Source of the DNA: CAWAPS01 sp963783945
GTDB lineage: Bacteria; Actinomycetota; Acidimicrobiia; Acidimicrobiales; Palsa-688
NCBI GenBank assembly: GCA_963783945.1
Contig: CAWAPS010000022.1
Location: 1-64,000, forward strand
DNA: 64,000 nucleotides
Direction: 5' to 3'
A program made the translations under genes and the position numbers. This document shows, piece after piece, positions 52,898 through 62,085 of this stretch (position 1 is the first letter of the stretch; the number at the start of each line of letters is the position of its first letter). Below the pieces are notes generated by a model that had not been told where the DNA came from, searched no databases, and was given only the letters and a program-made list of their open reading frames with translations.

Positions 52898-53554
52898 GTG
52901 TTCGGTAACTCCTACGAGGGCGACTCCGGGGCTTCGTTGGCCCCCAGGGAAGATGCGCCCCAGGGAGGAGAGCTCGAAAGAAGGCGGCCGGGGGAGCTAA
53001 CCGCCTCCGAGCTCGTCATCCGGCGGCGTAACCGGCGTTGGTTGGTTTTCCTGGCCGTTCCTGCCCTGGTCCTCGGGGTGGCCGCCTTGGCCGCCACGTT
53101 GCTGGCCAGTGCCAACAAGCCCGGGGTGGCCCCGCTAGCCGTGCCGGCGGGCTACAAGGCCGTAAGCGACGGGGTATTCGCCTACGCCGTTCCGTCCGGG
53201 TGGTCCACGAGCAGCACGTACTCCGACGATGCCGGCGACCTGGACACCGCGGGCCCGCAGGGCTGGGTCGCCGAGCACGTCGATACCCGCACCCAGGCTC
53301 CGATCCTCGGCGAGACGCCGCCGGCGACATTCGCCGACTTCGGGCAACAGAAACCGACGCCTTACCAGGTCGACGGGGGCCAAGCCACACGCCTATCTGG
53401 AATGACCGTAGCCTTCCGTTACCAGATCACCAGGCCCGGCTTTCGAGCAACGGCGATCGACGCCTGGCAGTCGAAATCAGCGGCCGAGATCTGGCTCTTG
53501 ATCGACGCCGACTCCACCACCACCAACGTGATCCTGAGCACTTTCACCGGTTGA
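52898..53554 (+). CDS. membrane-anchored protein with PsbP/DUF1795-like extracellular domain
   Basis: 218-aa protein from GTG 52898. Its cytoplasmic N-terminus is polar, followed by one transmembrane helix (WLVFLAVPALVLGVAALAAT, about residues 47-66) and an outside domain that starts VPAGYKAVSDGVFAYAVPSG. VAFRYQITRPGFRATAIDAW and EIWLLIDADSTTTNVILSTF recall PsbP-like folds found in many actinobacterial lipoproteins. An earlier start at 52853 would add 15 residues overlapping hairpin 3. Convergent with the repeat-CHAP gene. Function unknown. Confidence 0.65.
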   Translation: MFGNSYEGDSGASLAPREDAPQGGELERRRPGELTASELVIRRRNRRWLVFLAVPALVLGVAALAATLLASANKPGVAPLAVPAGYKAVSDGVFAYAVPSGWSTSSTYSDDAGDLDTAGPQGWVAEHVDTRTQAPILGETPPATFADFGQQKPTPYQVDGGQATRLSGMTVAFRYQITRPGFRATAIDAWQSKSAAEIWLLIDADSTTTNVILSTFTG

Positions 53555-53589
53555 CCACCGATGATCTGTTGATCGGCGGAGCGGCCACC

Positions 53590-54954
53590 TCAGGGCACTG
53601 CGTAAGCGAAGATCGGGAACCCGTTGTAGGTGCTCGAATCCGAGGGCAGGAACGGACCGTTCAGGATCACGTTGAAACCGCCGGTCGGGCCGGGGCCGGC
53701 GTCGCCCTCGACCGTGTCAATCGCTCCGTCAGGCCAGACCTGGGCCACGATCCCTATGTGCACTGCTGTACCGACGGTGGCCGGGCCCGTCCCGTAGAGC
53801 ACGAAATCGCCGGGGGCAGGCCGGGCGGTCGGCGGCAGAACCCGCGTGTGGGCGGCCGCCCAGTCATAGACGTAGCCGACGAAGGCCAAGGACGGTATTG
53901 GGATTCCCACCCTCCGCCACACCCACGTGGCGAACAATGCACACCAGGCTTCACAGGGCCCGTACGGATTGCAGAAGTAGCCCGACACCGGGTCGGCCCG
54001 CACCTGATTTGTAGCGACCGAAACGATCGAGTTGAGCCCGTATGGCTTGGTAAACGCGGTCGGGAAGGCGTCGGGTTCAAGCAGCCAGTACCCCCGGCTG
54101 TCCGATGTCCCGGCGATAGCGGCGATCGGTTCGGTGCGCGGAGCGCTCAGATTGTTGCCGTAGAAGCCGGCATCGCCGAAGCGGTACACCGCCCCGTCGG
54201 AGTTGGCCAGCCAGTAGCCCTTCCCGTCGTGGGTGGCCGCGATGCCGGCGACCCAGTCGGGGATCGGATGACCGCCCGTGCTCCCGTAGAAGTGGGCGTC
54301 TCCAAAGGTGAACACCCCGCCATCGGCTGCGGCCAGCCAATAGCCCTTCCCATCCGCGGTGGCGGCCATGCCGATGACAGGGGAGACGAGCCTGACCGCG
54401 CCGGTGGACCCATAGAAATGAGCGTCGCCGAAACTGAAGATGCCCCCGTCGAGCGCAACCAGCCAGTAGCCCTTACCGTCAGCCGTCGAGGCCATACCCA
54501 CAATCGGTTGGTGAAGCTTTATGGCCCCCGTCGACCCGTAGAAATGAGCGTCGCCAAAGCTGAAGATGCCCCCGTCTATGGCCACCAGCCAGTACCCCTT
54601 GCCGTCAGGAGTGGACGCCATACCGACGATGGGACCGTACAGGTTTATACCCGCCGCCGAACCGTACGAATGGGCGTCGCCATAGGCGTACACACTGCCG
54701 TCCGCCCCCACCAGCCAATACCCCTTCCCATCGGGGGTCGAAGCCATACCGACTATCGGGGCCGGGACCCACCGATTGACCGGAGCACCGTATGCGCCGG
54801 CATCTCCGTAGTGGAGCACCCCGGGGTCGGAGAACGCCTCCGCGCCGACCGGGGCGGCCGACGCCATCCCCGAACCGAGGCCAGGCACCAGCATCGCTCC
54901 GAGCAGCAGCGCGACAACGACGCGCACCCATCGTGCTCCCAACCGGTACCCCAT
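53590..54954 (-). CDS. secreted repeat protein with C-terminal CHAP amidase domain
   Basis: 454-aa secreted protein. A signal peptide (VVVALLLGAMLVPGLGSGMA) is followed by about seven units of a ~45-residue repeat. Each unit has PIVGMASTPDGKGYWLVA, then DGGIFSFGDAHFYGSTGA. The last units diverge (DSRGYWLLEPD). The C-terminal ~150 residues form a CHAP domain: FCNPYGPCEAWCALFATWVW has the catalytic Cys and TAVHIGIVAQVWPDGAIDTV the catalytic His. The repeats probably form a propeller or cell-wall-binding rod that places a peptidoglycan amidase/endopeptidase. ATG 54954 follows the NlpC/P60 gene by 13 bases, so the two form an operon. Confidence 0.85.
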   Translation of the reverse strand: MGYRLGARWVRVVVALLLGAMLVPGLGSGMASAAPVGAEAFSDPGVLHYGDAGAYGAPVNRWVPAPIVGMASTPDGKGYWLVGADGSVYAYGDAHSYGSAAGINLYGPIVGMASTPDGKGYWLVAIDGGIFSFGDAHFYGSTGAIKLHQPIVGMASTADGKGYWLVALDGGIFSFGDAHFYGSTGAVRLVSPVIGMAATADGKGYWLAAADGGVFTFGDAHFYGSTGGHPIPDWVAGIAATHDGKGYWLANSDGAVYRFGDAGFYGNNLSAPRTEPIAAIAGTSDSRGYWLLEPDAFPTAFTKPYGLNSIVSVATNQVRADPVSGYFCNPYGPCEAWCALFATWVWRRVGIPIPSLAFVGYVYDWAAAHTRVLPPTARPAPGDFVLYGTGPATVGTAVHIGIVAQVWPDGAIDTVEGDAGPGPTGGFNVILNGPFLPSDSSTYNGFPIFAYAVP

Positions 54955-54967
54955 CCTGAGGTCAACC

Positions 54968-55963
54968 CTAGTCCGTGAGCGATTCCGGCCGAACCACCCC
55001 CACGACGACGTCCGATCCCCACTCCGCCCCGAGCGCCGTCGGAAAGGGGTCGAGGCGAACGAGAGCGCCCGTATGGGGCGCGTCCACCATGAGGCCGGAA
55101 GGGTCAACCACGAGCCCCACGTGAGTCGCCACGCCGCCGGCGGGGCCGAAGAACACCAGGTCTCCGGGCGCAAGTGGGCTCCCCGGCGGCACGGCCGGTC
55201 CGGCGTCGAACTGGTCCTGGGCCACGCGCGGTAGCCGGATGCCGGCGGCGGCCCACGCCGCCTGAGCCAGTCCCGAACAGTCGAATCCGACGCCTGGAAC
55301 CTCTCCGCCCCACACGTAGGGGGTACCGACCTGAGCCAGCGCGTATTCGACGGCCACCTCCCCTCGGCTCCCGGTGACCCCCGTCCCCAGGCCGTAGGAG
55401 ACGGCGACAGCCAGAACGTCGGAGACGTAGGAGGCGGAGTGGTTGTAGTCGTAGATGGCCCCGCCCAAACTGGAGGCTGACTCCGCCCCGTCGGCGCACA
55501 ACATCCGCGCCGCGGCATATACGGCGTCGACGGGATCGTACGGGCTGGGCGGATTCAGTCCGCCGGCCGGGACGGGATCGGCGTATTGGGCGAAGGTGGG
55601 GGGCTCGAATTGCATGGGTCCTTCGGCTCCGGCAGAGTTCGCCCCCGACGCGACCCCAGGGAGGGAAGACGTGCCGTTCAGCGACTCGACCGTCCCGATG
55701 GCCGCCAGCACGGTCCAGGGAAGACCCGGGCACGTAGCGGCAGCCCTGGCGTACAGCGACAGCATGGCTGCGGGCACCGATCCGATCGCAGCTGCCGTTC
55801 CTGTGCCGGGTGGCCCGCCAATCGCGATCGGGCCGCCGGTTGTATCCGACTGACCGGACGGTCCGCCGCCGATCACGCTCTCGACACCTGCGGTCTCGCC
55901 CAGCGTCGCCCCGCCCATGAGCAAAACCGCCAGCACCGGGATCAGGATAAGGCTCTTTTTCAT
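54968..55963 (-). CDS. secreted bifunctional lytic transglycosylase/NlpC-P60 endopeptidase
   Basis: 331-aa secreted cell-wall hydrolase. It starts MKKSLILIPVLAVLLMGG (signal peptide). Residues about 70-190 form a lysozyme-like domain: WTVLAAIGTVESLNGTSS (catalytic Glu), then GPMQFEPPTFAQYAD and DPVDAVYAAARMLC. The C-terminal NlpC/P60 domain has VEYALAQVGTPYVWGG, the catalytic Cys in GVGFDCSGLAQAAWAAAG, and the catalytic His in VATHVGLVVDPSG. Such fusions cut both the glycan and the peptide of peptidoglycan, and are also known from conjugation and secretion systems. It leads the operon with the repeat-CHAP gene. Confidence 0.9.
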   Translation of the reverse strand: MKKSLILIPVLAVLLMGGATLGETAGVESVIGGGPSGQSDTTGGPIAIGGPPGTGTAAAIGSVPAAMLSLYARAAATCPGLPWTVLAAIGTVESLNGTSSLPGVASGANSAGAEGPMQFEPPTFAQYADPVPAGGLNPPSPYDPVDAVYAAARMLCADGAESASSLGGAIYDYNHSASYVSDVLAVAVSYGLGTGVTGSRGEVAVEYALAQVGTPYVWGGEVPGVGFDCSGLAQAAWAAAGIRLPRVAQDQFDAGPAVPPGSPLAPGDLVFFGPAGGVATHVGLVVDPSGLMVDAPHTGALVRLDPFPTALGAEWGSDVVVGVVRPESLTD

Positions 55964-55996
55964 TGCTTTTAACTATATATCATGTATTTCTAGTCG
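55964..55996 (-). promoter_or_regulatory. AT-rich promoter region of the cell-wall hydrolase operon
   Basis: A rare AT-rich block in this GC-rich window (AACTATATATCATGTATTTC on the plus strand), directly upstream of ATG 55963. On the minus strand GATATATAG could serve as an extended -10. Confidence 0.4.
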
Positions 55997-56068
55997 CAAG
56001 AGCCTCCCGTTCTTGGGCGCTCGGTCCCGGTACGCTCTCGGGCGCGGCCGTTTGGATGGAGGAGTCTG

Positions 56069-56872
56069 TTGAGGTCGTCGGTAGCCGATTACGAGGTGAT
56101 CGAGGAGTTGCCAGCCGGGGGCGGGAGGACGTCCTACCTGTGCCGACCTCCAGCGCGCCTGCGGGTCAGCGAGCCCTCAGTCATGGTCAGCGAGCTGGCC
56201 GTCGACGCTGCGGGCTGGCGGGATCTGGCCGACGCCCTGACTCGTATCTCGGCCATCGATTCAGAGCATCTTCTGTCTCTCATCGAGGTGGGACCTGACC
56301 TGGATCCCTCGGCCGCAGGGGTTTACCTGGCCTCGGAAGCACCGACGGGCGGGACTCTGGTGAAGCCCACTCGAGTCCTCGACGCCGCGGCCAAGGTGCG
56401 CGCCGTCGCTCGGGTCGCTCTCGGCGCCCACGCGCTGCACGAGGGCGGCGTGGCCCACGGAGGCATTTCCACCGAATCCACATGGTTGACCGACCGCGGC
56501 GCGGCCCTGGGCCCACCACCATTGGACACCCCTCCCGGCCTGGTGACCAAGGTCGGCGGCTGGCACCAACTGGTGACCGTCGACCGGGACCTCCTCGGCG
56601 GCGAAGGCCCGTCACGGGCCTCGGACGTCTGGGCCATCGGCGCCACCCTGCACGTCGCCTTGAGTGACCGTCCCATCTACCCGGGTATCGATGGCGACGA
56701 GCCGGTTACCGCAGTTCAGCGCGTCGTCTTCGGGCAGGCCGAGGTCGACCCCGACCTTCCGGCCGGTCTGGCTGAGGTCATCGTCGCCTGTCTGGACCAT
56801 GATCCGGCGGCCCGCCCGGTTACGGCCAAGGAGGTCGCCGACCGCCTTCTCACGTACCAGGTCGAGCGATGA
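56069..56872 (+). CDS. Ser/Thr protein kinase-like pseudokinase
   Basis: 267-aa protein with a kinase-like fold but without catalytic residues. The N-terminal YEVIEELPAGGGRTSYLCRP takes the place of the P-loop. GAHALHEGGVAHGGISTEST is the catalytic-loop region, where HRDxKxxN is replaced by HGGISTEST. ASDVWAIGATLHVALSDRPI is the helix F region and ACLDHDPAARPVTAKEVADR the C-terminal block. It therefore probably binds rather than phosphorylates. It starts at TTG 56069; the stop overlaps ATG of the FHA gene (ATGA), a pairing that suggests joint signalling at the envelope. Confidence 0.75.
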   Translation: MRSSVADYEVIEELPAGGGRTSYLCRPPARLRVSEPSVMVSELAVDAAGWRDLADALTRISAIDSEHLLSLIEVGPDLDPSAAGVYLASEAPTGGTLVKPTRVLDAAAKVRAVARVALGAHALHEGGVAHGGISTESTWLTDRGAALGPPPLDTPPGLVTKVGGWHQLVTVDRDLLGGEGPSRASDVWAIGATLHVALSDRPIYPGIDGDEPVTAVQRVVFGQAEVDPDLPAGLAEVIVACLDHDPAARPVTAKEVADRLLTYQVER

Positions 56873-59270
56873 TCGATCACGTCGAGGTCATCGCGGGCTC
56901 CGGCACCGTGATCCGCTACGGATCGATCGTGGCGTGGGCCGCTCCCTCGGCGTCCTCGGCGCTGATCAGCTTCCTGGCCCAGTCCGCCCGCAACCTCGGC
57001 CCGTCGGCCCGGGGCGGCCAGCAGATCGCCGAGCACATCTCCGGGGTGCTGATCGACCGGGATCCCGAGCCTCGGGTGCCGTTCGTGGTCATCGGACCCA
57101 GCCCGGACGGGTGGACGGCGCTCTTGCACGGCCCGGTTCAGGTCTGGGAGGGCGCCCGCTGGCTGGCGCCCAGCCCGGATCCTGGCTGGATGAGATCCAC
57201 CGTCGACCCCCAGCCTGCGATCACCGTCGGTGCGGCCGGGTCGGCCATGCCGGCGCTATCGCCGGACAGTATGTGGGACCTGGAGGCCGGCGTCGTTCCC
57301 GGTTCGGGTTTCGTCCTGGTACCCGCCAGTGATGTCAAGCCCGCGAGGGTGGCCGCCGGCGGCGAGAGTGCGGCGCCGGCCGCGATCGCTTCGGGGACCG
57401 CGGTTGGGGTGGGGAGCGGGGTCAGGAACGTCGGCGACGTGGGCGGACCTGGCGGTCCTGTCGTGGCTGGTGTCCCCGGCCTTCCGGAAGCAGGCACAGG
57501 TGGGGGGCCGGGACGGGAAGCGGGTGAAGGTGTCGGGGCGGGTGCAGGTGTCGGGGCGGGCGCCGATGCCGGCGTTGGTGCCGGTGCGGTTTCCGACGCC
57601 GCCGGCAGCCCGGTGCCCACCGGGCTATCCGGCAGCAGTCCGGGTCTTTCCGGTGGCGGGCCGTCGCCGTTGGCGGCCGGTCCTGCGCCAGCGGGCGGAG
57701 ATCCGGGGTCAGCGGGGGCCGAGGCCGGTTCGGGGGCGGGAGCGGTCCTGGCGGCCGGCGCCGGCCTCGCCGCGGTGGGTGCTGGACTGGCGGCGACAGG
57801 GACGGGCGCTGGAGGTGGAGCCGGAGCTGGCGCTGGAGCAGGAGCTGGAGCTGGAGATGGAGCCGACCCGGGCGCGGTAGGAGCTATGGGAATCGGGGTA
57901 GGAGCGGGCGGCTCGGCAGGAGCCGGGGCAGGAGCGGGCGGAGCGGCAGGAGCCGGAGCGGCAGGAGCGGCCGGAGCGGCGGAGCGGCAGGAGCCGGAGC
58001 GGCCGGGGCAGGAGCCGGAGCGGCCGGGGCAGGGGCGGGGTCGGCGGGTGCTGGTGGCGGGATAGCCGCGGCTGCCGGCTTGGCCGCCGCGGCCGGTATC
58101 GCGGCAGTGACCAGCGCGGCCGGGCACAGGCACGATGCGGCAGGCGATCCCACGACCGTGCTCGACATGGGTCCGCCGACGATGGTCCTGCCAGTGGTGG
58201 AGGCAGAATCCCCGACCACGGCCCTGGGTGGTTCCGGCTCTGCCGGCGGGCAAACGACCGAGCGGGATCAAGGCGAAGCCGAACGACCATCCTGGGTTGA
58301 CACTGAAGAATCCCCCACCGTCGACGTCGGGGAGGGATCGAAGAACACCTACCCGCTTGAGGACGCGGCGCTCGGGGGGGCCGCGGCGGCGGTTGGCGGG
58401 TTCGATGAGACGGACGACCGGGCCGATCCGGAGCTCGAAGCGCCAGCCGGCCTCCCGCCTGCACCTGCGGCGGCGGCGCTAGCGGCACGAGCAGTCGAGC
58501 CTGAAAGGGACGTAGCGTCCGAGCCGGAAGCGGATCTGACCGGCGAACAGGTGCCCCAACTCTTTCCCGAGCCCGGACCCGAACTAGCGGCCCTTACCGA
58601 ACCCGAACTGTTCACGGAGCCGGAACCCGAACCCGAGCACGCGCCGGCACCGGAGCCTGAGTCTCCGCCGGGTCCCCATGGGTCTCTCGATCTCAGGGTG
58701 GCAGGCGCCCGGGCCGCGTTCAACCCGCCGACACCGCTCCCGATCGGGCGAGGCCCCGACCGTTCGATTCCGGGCGCTCCGGTCGTAGCTGGCAGCCTGT
58801 GCGCCCGGGGCCACCTCAACCGGCCCGGCACCCACGACTGCATTCGTTGCTCCGCGCCGGTCTCGGCGGCCGGCTCTTCCACGGTGAGCGGTACGAGGCC
58901 GGCGCTCGGCGTGCTCATCCTCGACGATGGTTCCGTCTACCGGTTGGAGCGCGGCTATCTGGTGGGATCCCGACCCGAGGGCGATCCCACAGTTCGAGGC
59001 GGGCTGGCACGGCCTCTCACGCTGTCGGGCGAGGATGTCTCCGCGACGCACGCCGAGGTCCGCTTGCACGATTGGGATGTCCTGGTGACGGATCGCGGTT
59101 CAGCCACAGGCACGTGCGTGTTCGAACCTGGAGGGGCGGACTGGGAGCCTCTGCGGCCCTACCAGCCCCGCACCTTGGTCCCGGGTACCCACATCGCCTT
59201 CGGCCAACGGATCGCCACGTTCGTGACCCCGTGGATCATCCCCGGCGATGACGCCGGTCAGGACACCTGA
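56869..59270 (+). CDS. large FHA-domain protein with Gly/Ala repeat linker, frame-disrupted
   Basis: One gene of about 800 codons in two frames. The N-terminal ~100 residues form a globular domain (IDHVEVIAGSGTVIRYGSIV; VPFVVIGPSPDGWTALLHGP) of unknown type. Then comes a 250-residue Gly/Ala/Pro linker encoded by GGAGCN-type repeats. The frame slips inside this tract at about 57978; the next frame continues the same Gly/Ala pattern into an acidic Pro/Glu region and a CARGHLNRPGTHDCIRC zinc-ribbon-like motif. The C-terminal FHA domain ends it: GYLVGSRPEGDP, LSGEDVSATHAEVRLHDWDV, DRGSATGTCV. FHA domains bind phosphothreonine; its partner is likely the adjacent pseudokinase or a kinase elsewhere. 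Confidence 0.75.
57800..58060 (+). repeat. GGAGCN-type low-complexity tract
   Basis: Tandem imperfect GGAGCN hexa- and nonanucleotides encoding Gly-Ala. The reading frame of the FHA gene changes within it, and such tracts are prone to slippage in cells and in sequencing. Confidence 0.8.
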
Positions 59271-59623
59271 GCGCTGTACTTAGGGCAAAAGTTGTCGACC
59301 GAGGCCACGATCACAGCCCCGAGATCCTGAGACGGCAGGGTGTTCGAACCCTGGAGTTGAGCCAGACGGTCGGCCAGTTGCTGATAGGAAGCGCCACCCT
59401 GGAAGCCCTCGCACACGGCGTGGCCGAGGGAGATCAGTTGATCGTCTGTTCGATAGGTGCTGATGTCAGGAGAGGCATCGTGAACGGCCGAGATGAATGA
59501 GCTGTTCGCTTCGTCTTGATTGCCGTGGCTCGAGCTGCCACACGCCGAAACGCAAAGAGCAATGCACGCCACCGGGACGGCAAGCCGCCGCCATCGACCG
59601 GATACGTCTGCGATGGCGGGCAC
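59258..59623 (-). CDS. DUF732 family lipoprotein
   Basis: 121-aa predicted lipoprotein. The signal peptide ends at the lipobox CIALCVSACGSSS. The domain reads SSFISAVHDASPDISTYRTD, LISLGHAVCEGFQGGASYQQ, and VIVASVDNFCPKYSAQ, with the two Cys (in AVCEGF and NFCP) that define DUF732. GTG 59623 gives a normal signal peptide; the open frame continues to 60001 through unlikely sequence. DUF732 proteins are common in mycobacteria and their role is not known. It faces the FHA gene, with their 3' ends overlapping by about 13 bases. Confidence 0.78.
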   Translation of the reverse strand: MPAIADVSGRWRRLAVPVACIALCVSACGSSSHGNQDEANSSFISAVHDASPDISTYRTDDQLISLGHAVCEGFQGGASYQQLADRLAQLQGSNTLPSQDLGAVIVASVDNFCPKYSAQVS

Positions 59624-60194
59624 CGCCCGAGTGTATGAACCGATCAGCCATGTCAGGGTCCGGTCAGCGATGCTCCCGGGCAGCCAAAGAGGGGTCCACC
59701 CAGGTGCGGTTCGTGCAGTTCGTTCGGTTAGCGCATATCGAGGCACTAGAGACGCCTTGGCCATCCACGCTTTTTGGCCACCCGAGCTGCTTGTGATCGA
59801 AATCTCGTAGTACTTTTGATTTCTCGGAGCAAATTTGGTGAATTTCCGTGCGATTTGACGCCGAGAACACAGAAGGTCTACGAGAAAAATGCGGGGGCAG
59901 AAGCTATTGCAAAAGCCCGCGTCAGAGAGCGCTCCGGGTCGACTGCCGGCGCGAGGCGGGGACAGGCGTGAGGGCTGGCCCGCCACCGCCGTCCGGACCA
60001 CGCCTCGGGTGGCTCAGAGCGGCGCCCCCCGGTGTGTCCGGCGGCCCGCCCGGGCCGATACCCCCGGCGCCCGCCAACGCCGGCGCCCGCCCGGGCCGGC
60101 GCCACTCGACCCGGGCCCGGCAACGCCCGGCCCCGCCCCGCACCCGGGACCGCCTCTCCCACTACACCCCCCGTTTCGGCCATGCTGGCACCCG
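59624..60194. other. intergenic stretch without recognised gene
   Basis: About 570 bases. The first part is unusually AT-rich for this window (59740-59880), which suggests promoters. The second part is a very GC-rich Pro/Gly/Arg-coding tract with no supported start. Confidence 0.5.
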
Positions 60195-60581
60195 ATGGCC
60201 CCGGGATCGACGATGTACGAGCGGGCCGGCGGCGACGCCTTCTTCGAAAAGCTCACCCGCCGGTTCTACGACGCCGTCGCCACCGATGCGGTATTGCGGC
60301 CGCTCTATCCGGAGAATGCCGACGAGTTCGAGCAGTCGCGTGTCCATCTGATGCGGTTCCTGATCCAGTTCTGGGGCGGACCGGCCCGCTACCAGGCCGA
60401 GCGGGGAGCACCCCGTTTGCGTATGCGCCACGCCCCGTTCGCGATCGGTCAGGCCGAGCGAGACGCATGGGTCGAACATATGTCCGATGCGGTCAAGGCG
60501 GGCAGGCTGAGTCCGTTGGACGAGACGCAGATGCTCGGGTACTTGGCGGGCGCCGCGACCCAGATGATCAACACGCACTGA
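60195..60581 (+). CDS. glbO: group II truncated haemoglobin
   Basis: 128-aa 2-on-2 globin of the GlbO type, which binds O2 or NO in the cytoplasm. Features: MYERAGGDAFFEKLTRRFYD at the start, LRPLYPENADEFEQSRVHLM, FLIQFWGGPARYQAERG with the distal-site Tyr/Trp context, and the proximal His in LRMRHAPFAIGQAERDAWVE. The ending LGYLAGAATQMINTH is typical. ATG 60195 is used; ATG 60213 would also fit. It stands alone between the lipoprotein and the PRC/CBS gene. The symbol follows the actinobacterial group II naming. Confidence 0.9.
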   Translation: MAPGSTMYERAGGDAFFEKLTRRFYDAVATDAVLRPLYPENADEFEQSRVHLMRFLIQFWGGPARYQAERGAPRLRMRHAPFAIGQAERDAWVEHMSDAVKAGRLSPLDETQMLGYLAGAATQMINTH

Positions 60582-60725
60582 GCGGGCCAGCCGGCCCACC
60601 GCGCCAACCCTGCCGGCTCCTAACCGCCCGGCGGCCCCGTCCTGCTAGCGTGTCGGCGCCCCGCCGCCCCCCCAGCTTCCATCCGATGTCACCTTTCCCA
60701 AACTGGGCCCGTTTTGAGGTCGGCC

Positions 60726-62085
60726 ATGCCCCAGCGATCCCGATTCGTAGCCAATACGACCCGCCCTCTGCGCTCGGCTCGACGGCAACGACGCCAGCGC
60801 CTCCTCGCCGTGCGTTCGGTTCGCGACAGCCTCATCTCGGTCGCCGGCCTCATCGGGAGCGCGGTTCGCAACAAGGACGGGGACCAGGTCGGCCGGATAA
60901 CCGACATCGTGGCCCGCTGGGACGGAGAGGAGTCCTATCCCGCAGTCACCGGGCTCGTGGTCAAGATCGGCGGCCGGCGGGCCTTCGCGTCTATCGATCA
61001 AGTGGCCTCGGTGGACCGAGCCGGGGTGACACTCGGCTCGGCCCGGCTCGATCTCATGGAGTTCACCCGGCGCGAGGGCGAGGTTCTTCTCGGCCGAGAC
61101 GTGGTGGACCACCAAATTGGTCGACGTCGACGGCGTCCAGGTCGTCCGCCCGGCTGACCTGTACCTGGCCAATACCCCCGGGGTGGACGGTGCCGTCCTC
61201 CGGCTGGTGGGGGCGGACGTGAGCGCCCAGACGCTTCTGCGGAGGCTGGGACCCAGGAGGTGGCGGGGATTCCCCACGCCGGACCGGGTCATCGACTGGG
61301 CGACCATAAGGCCCTTCGGCAACGAGGTCTCGGAGGTGCAGCTGAAGGGGTCCCACGACGAGTTGCGCCGGTTGCGGCCCGGCGAGCTCGCCGATCTCCT
61401 GGAGGACCTCGGCCGCGATGCCAGACAGGAGTTGCTCGCCAGCCTCGAACCCGAGAAGGCCGCCGACGCCCTGGAGGAGATGGATCCCGAGGAGCTCGGC
61501 GCCCTGCTCCGGGAGACCCGCCCCGAGGAGGCCGCGGCCCTTCTGGCGATGATGGAGCCGGACGAAGCCGTGGATGCTCTCCGCGACCTGGAGGACGACG
61601 CTCGAAACGAGCTGCTCGAGCACATGGACGCGGACCAACGGGAACAGCTGTCGGAACTGCTCGAGTACGAGGAGGACCACGCCGGCGGGTTCATGACGAC
61701 GAACCTCGTGCTGACCAGCCCTGACGAGTCGGTGGCCGAGGTCAGGGAGCGGTTGCGCAGGATGCAAGAGCATTCCGGCGACCTGGACGGGGTGGTTGTG
61801 GTGGCTCCCGACGGAGAGCTCATCGGTGACGTGCCCCTCTATGGCCTGGCCATCGCCCTGAACGACGATCAGATCGGCAGCCTGCTGCCCGACGGAGACC
61901 CCGTGTCGGTCAGCGTCGACGCCGACGTCAGAGAAGTGGCCGAGCGGCTGGTCGACAGCCGCCACTCTTCTGTGGTCGTGGTCGACGAAGACAACCGCCC
62001 TGTGGGGCGGATCCTCGCCGACGACCTGCTAGATGCGCTCATTCCCGAACGCGGCCGCCACCACTTCCCGAGGTTCCTGTCGTGA
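60726..62085 (+). CDS. PRC-barrel/MgtE-N/CBS-domain protein, frame-disrupted
   Basis: Cytosolic regulator-like protein of about 450 residues in two frames. The first has a PRC-barrel: GLIGSAVRNKDGDQVGRITD and VVKIGGRRAFASIDQVASVD. A one-base slip at about 61112 (GACCACCAAATTGG) leads to KLVDVDGVQVVRPADLYLAN, a second PRC-like half. The MgtE-type N-domain follows (RPGELADLLEDLGRDARQEL; LEEMDPEELGALLRETRPEE), then two CBS motifs (FMTTNLVLTSPDESVAEVRE and SVSVDADVREVAERLVDSRH). There is no membrane domain. Its stop overlaps the GTG of the NRAMP transporter, so it probably senses divalent metal and gates that transporter. Confidence 0.85.

Noticed and set aside
53038..54978. 646-codon plus-strand open frame
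   Set aside because: It lies antisense to the repeat-CHAP gene; its own repeats only mirror the repeats on the other strand and it has no recognisable domain.
57138..58271. 377-codon minus-strand Pro/Ala-rich open frame
   Set aside because: Antisense image of the GGAGCN tract in the FHA gene.
60645..61823. 392-codon minus-strand open frame
   Set aside because: Ser/Arg-rich shadow of the PRC/MgtE-N/CBS gene.
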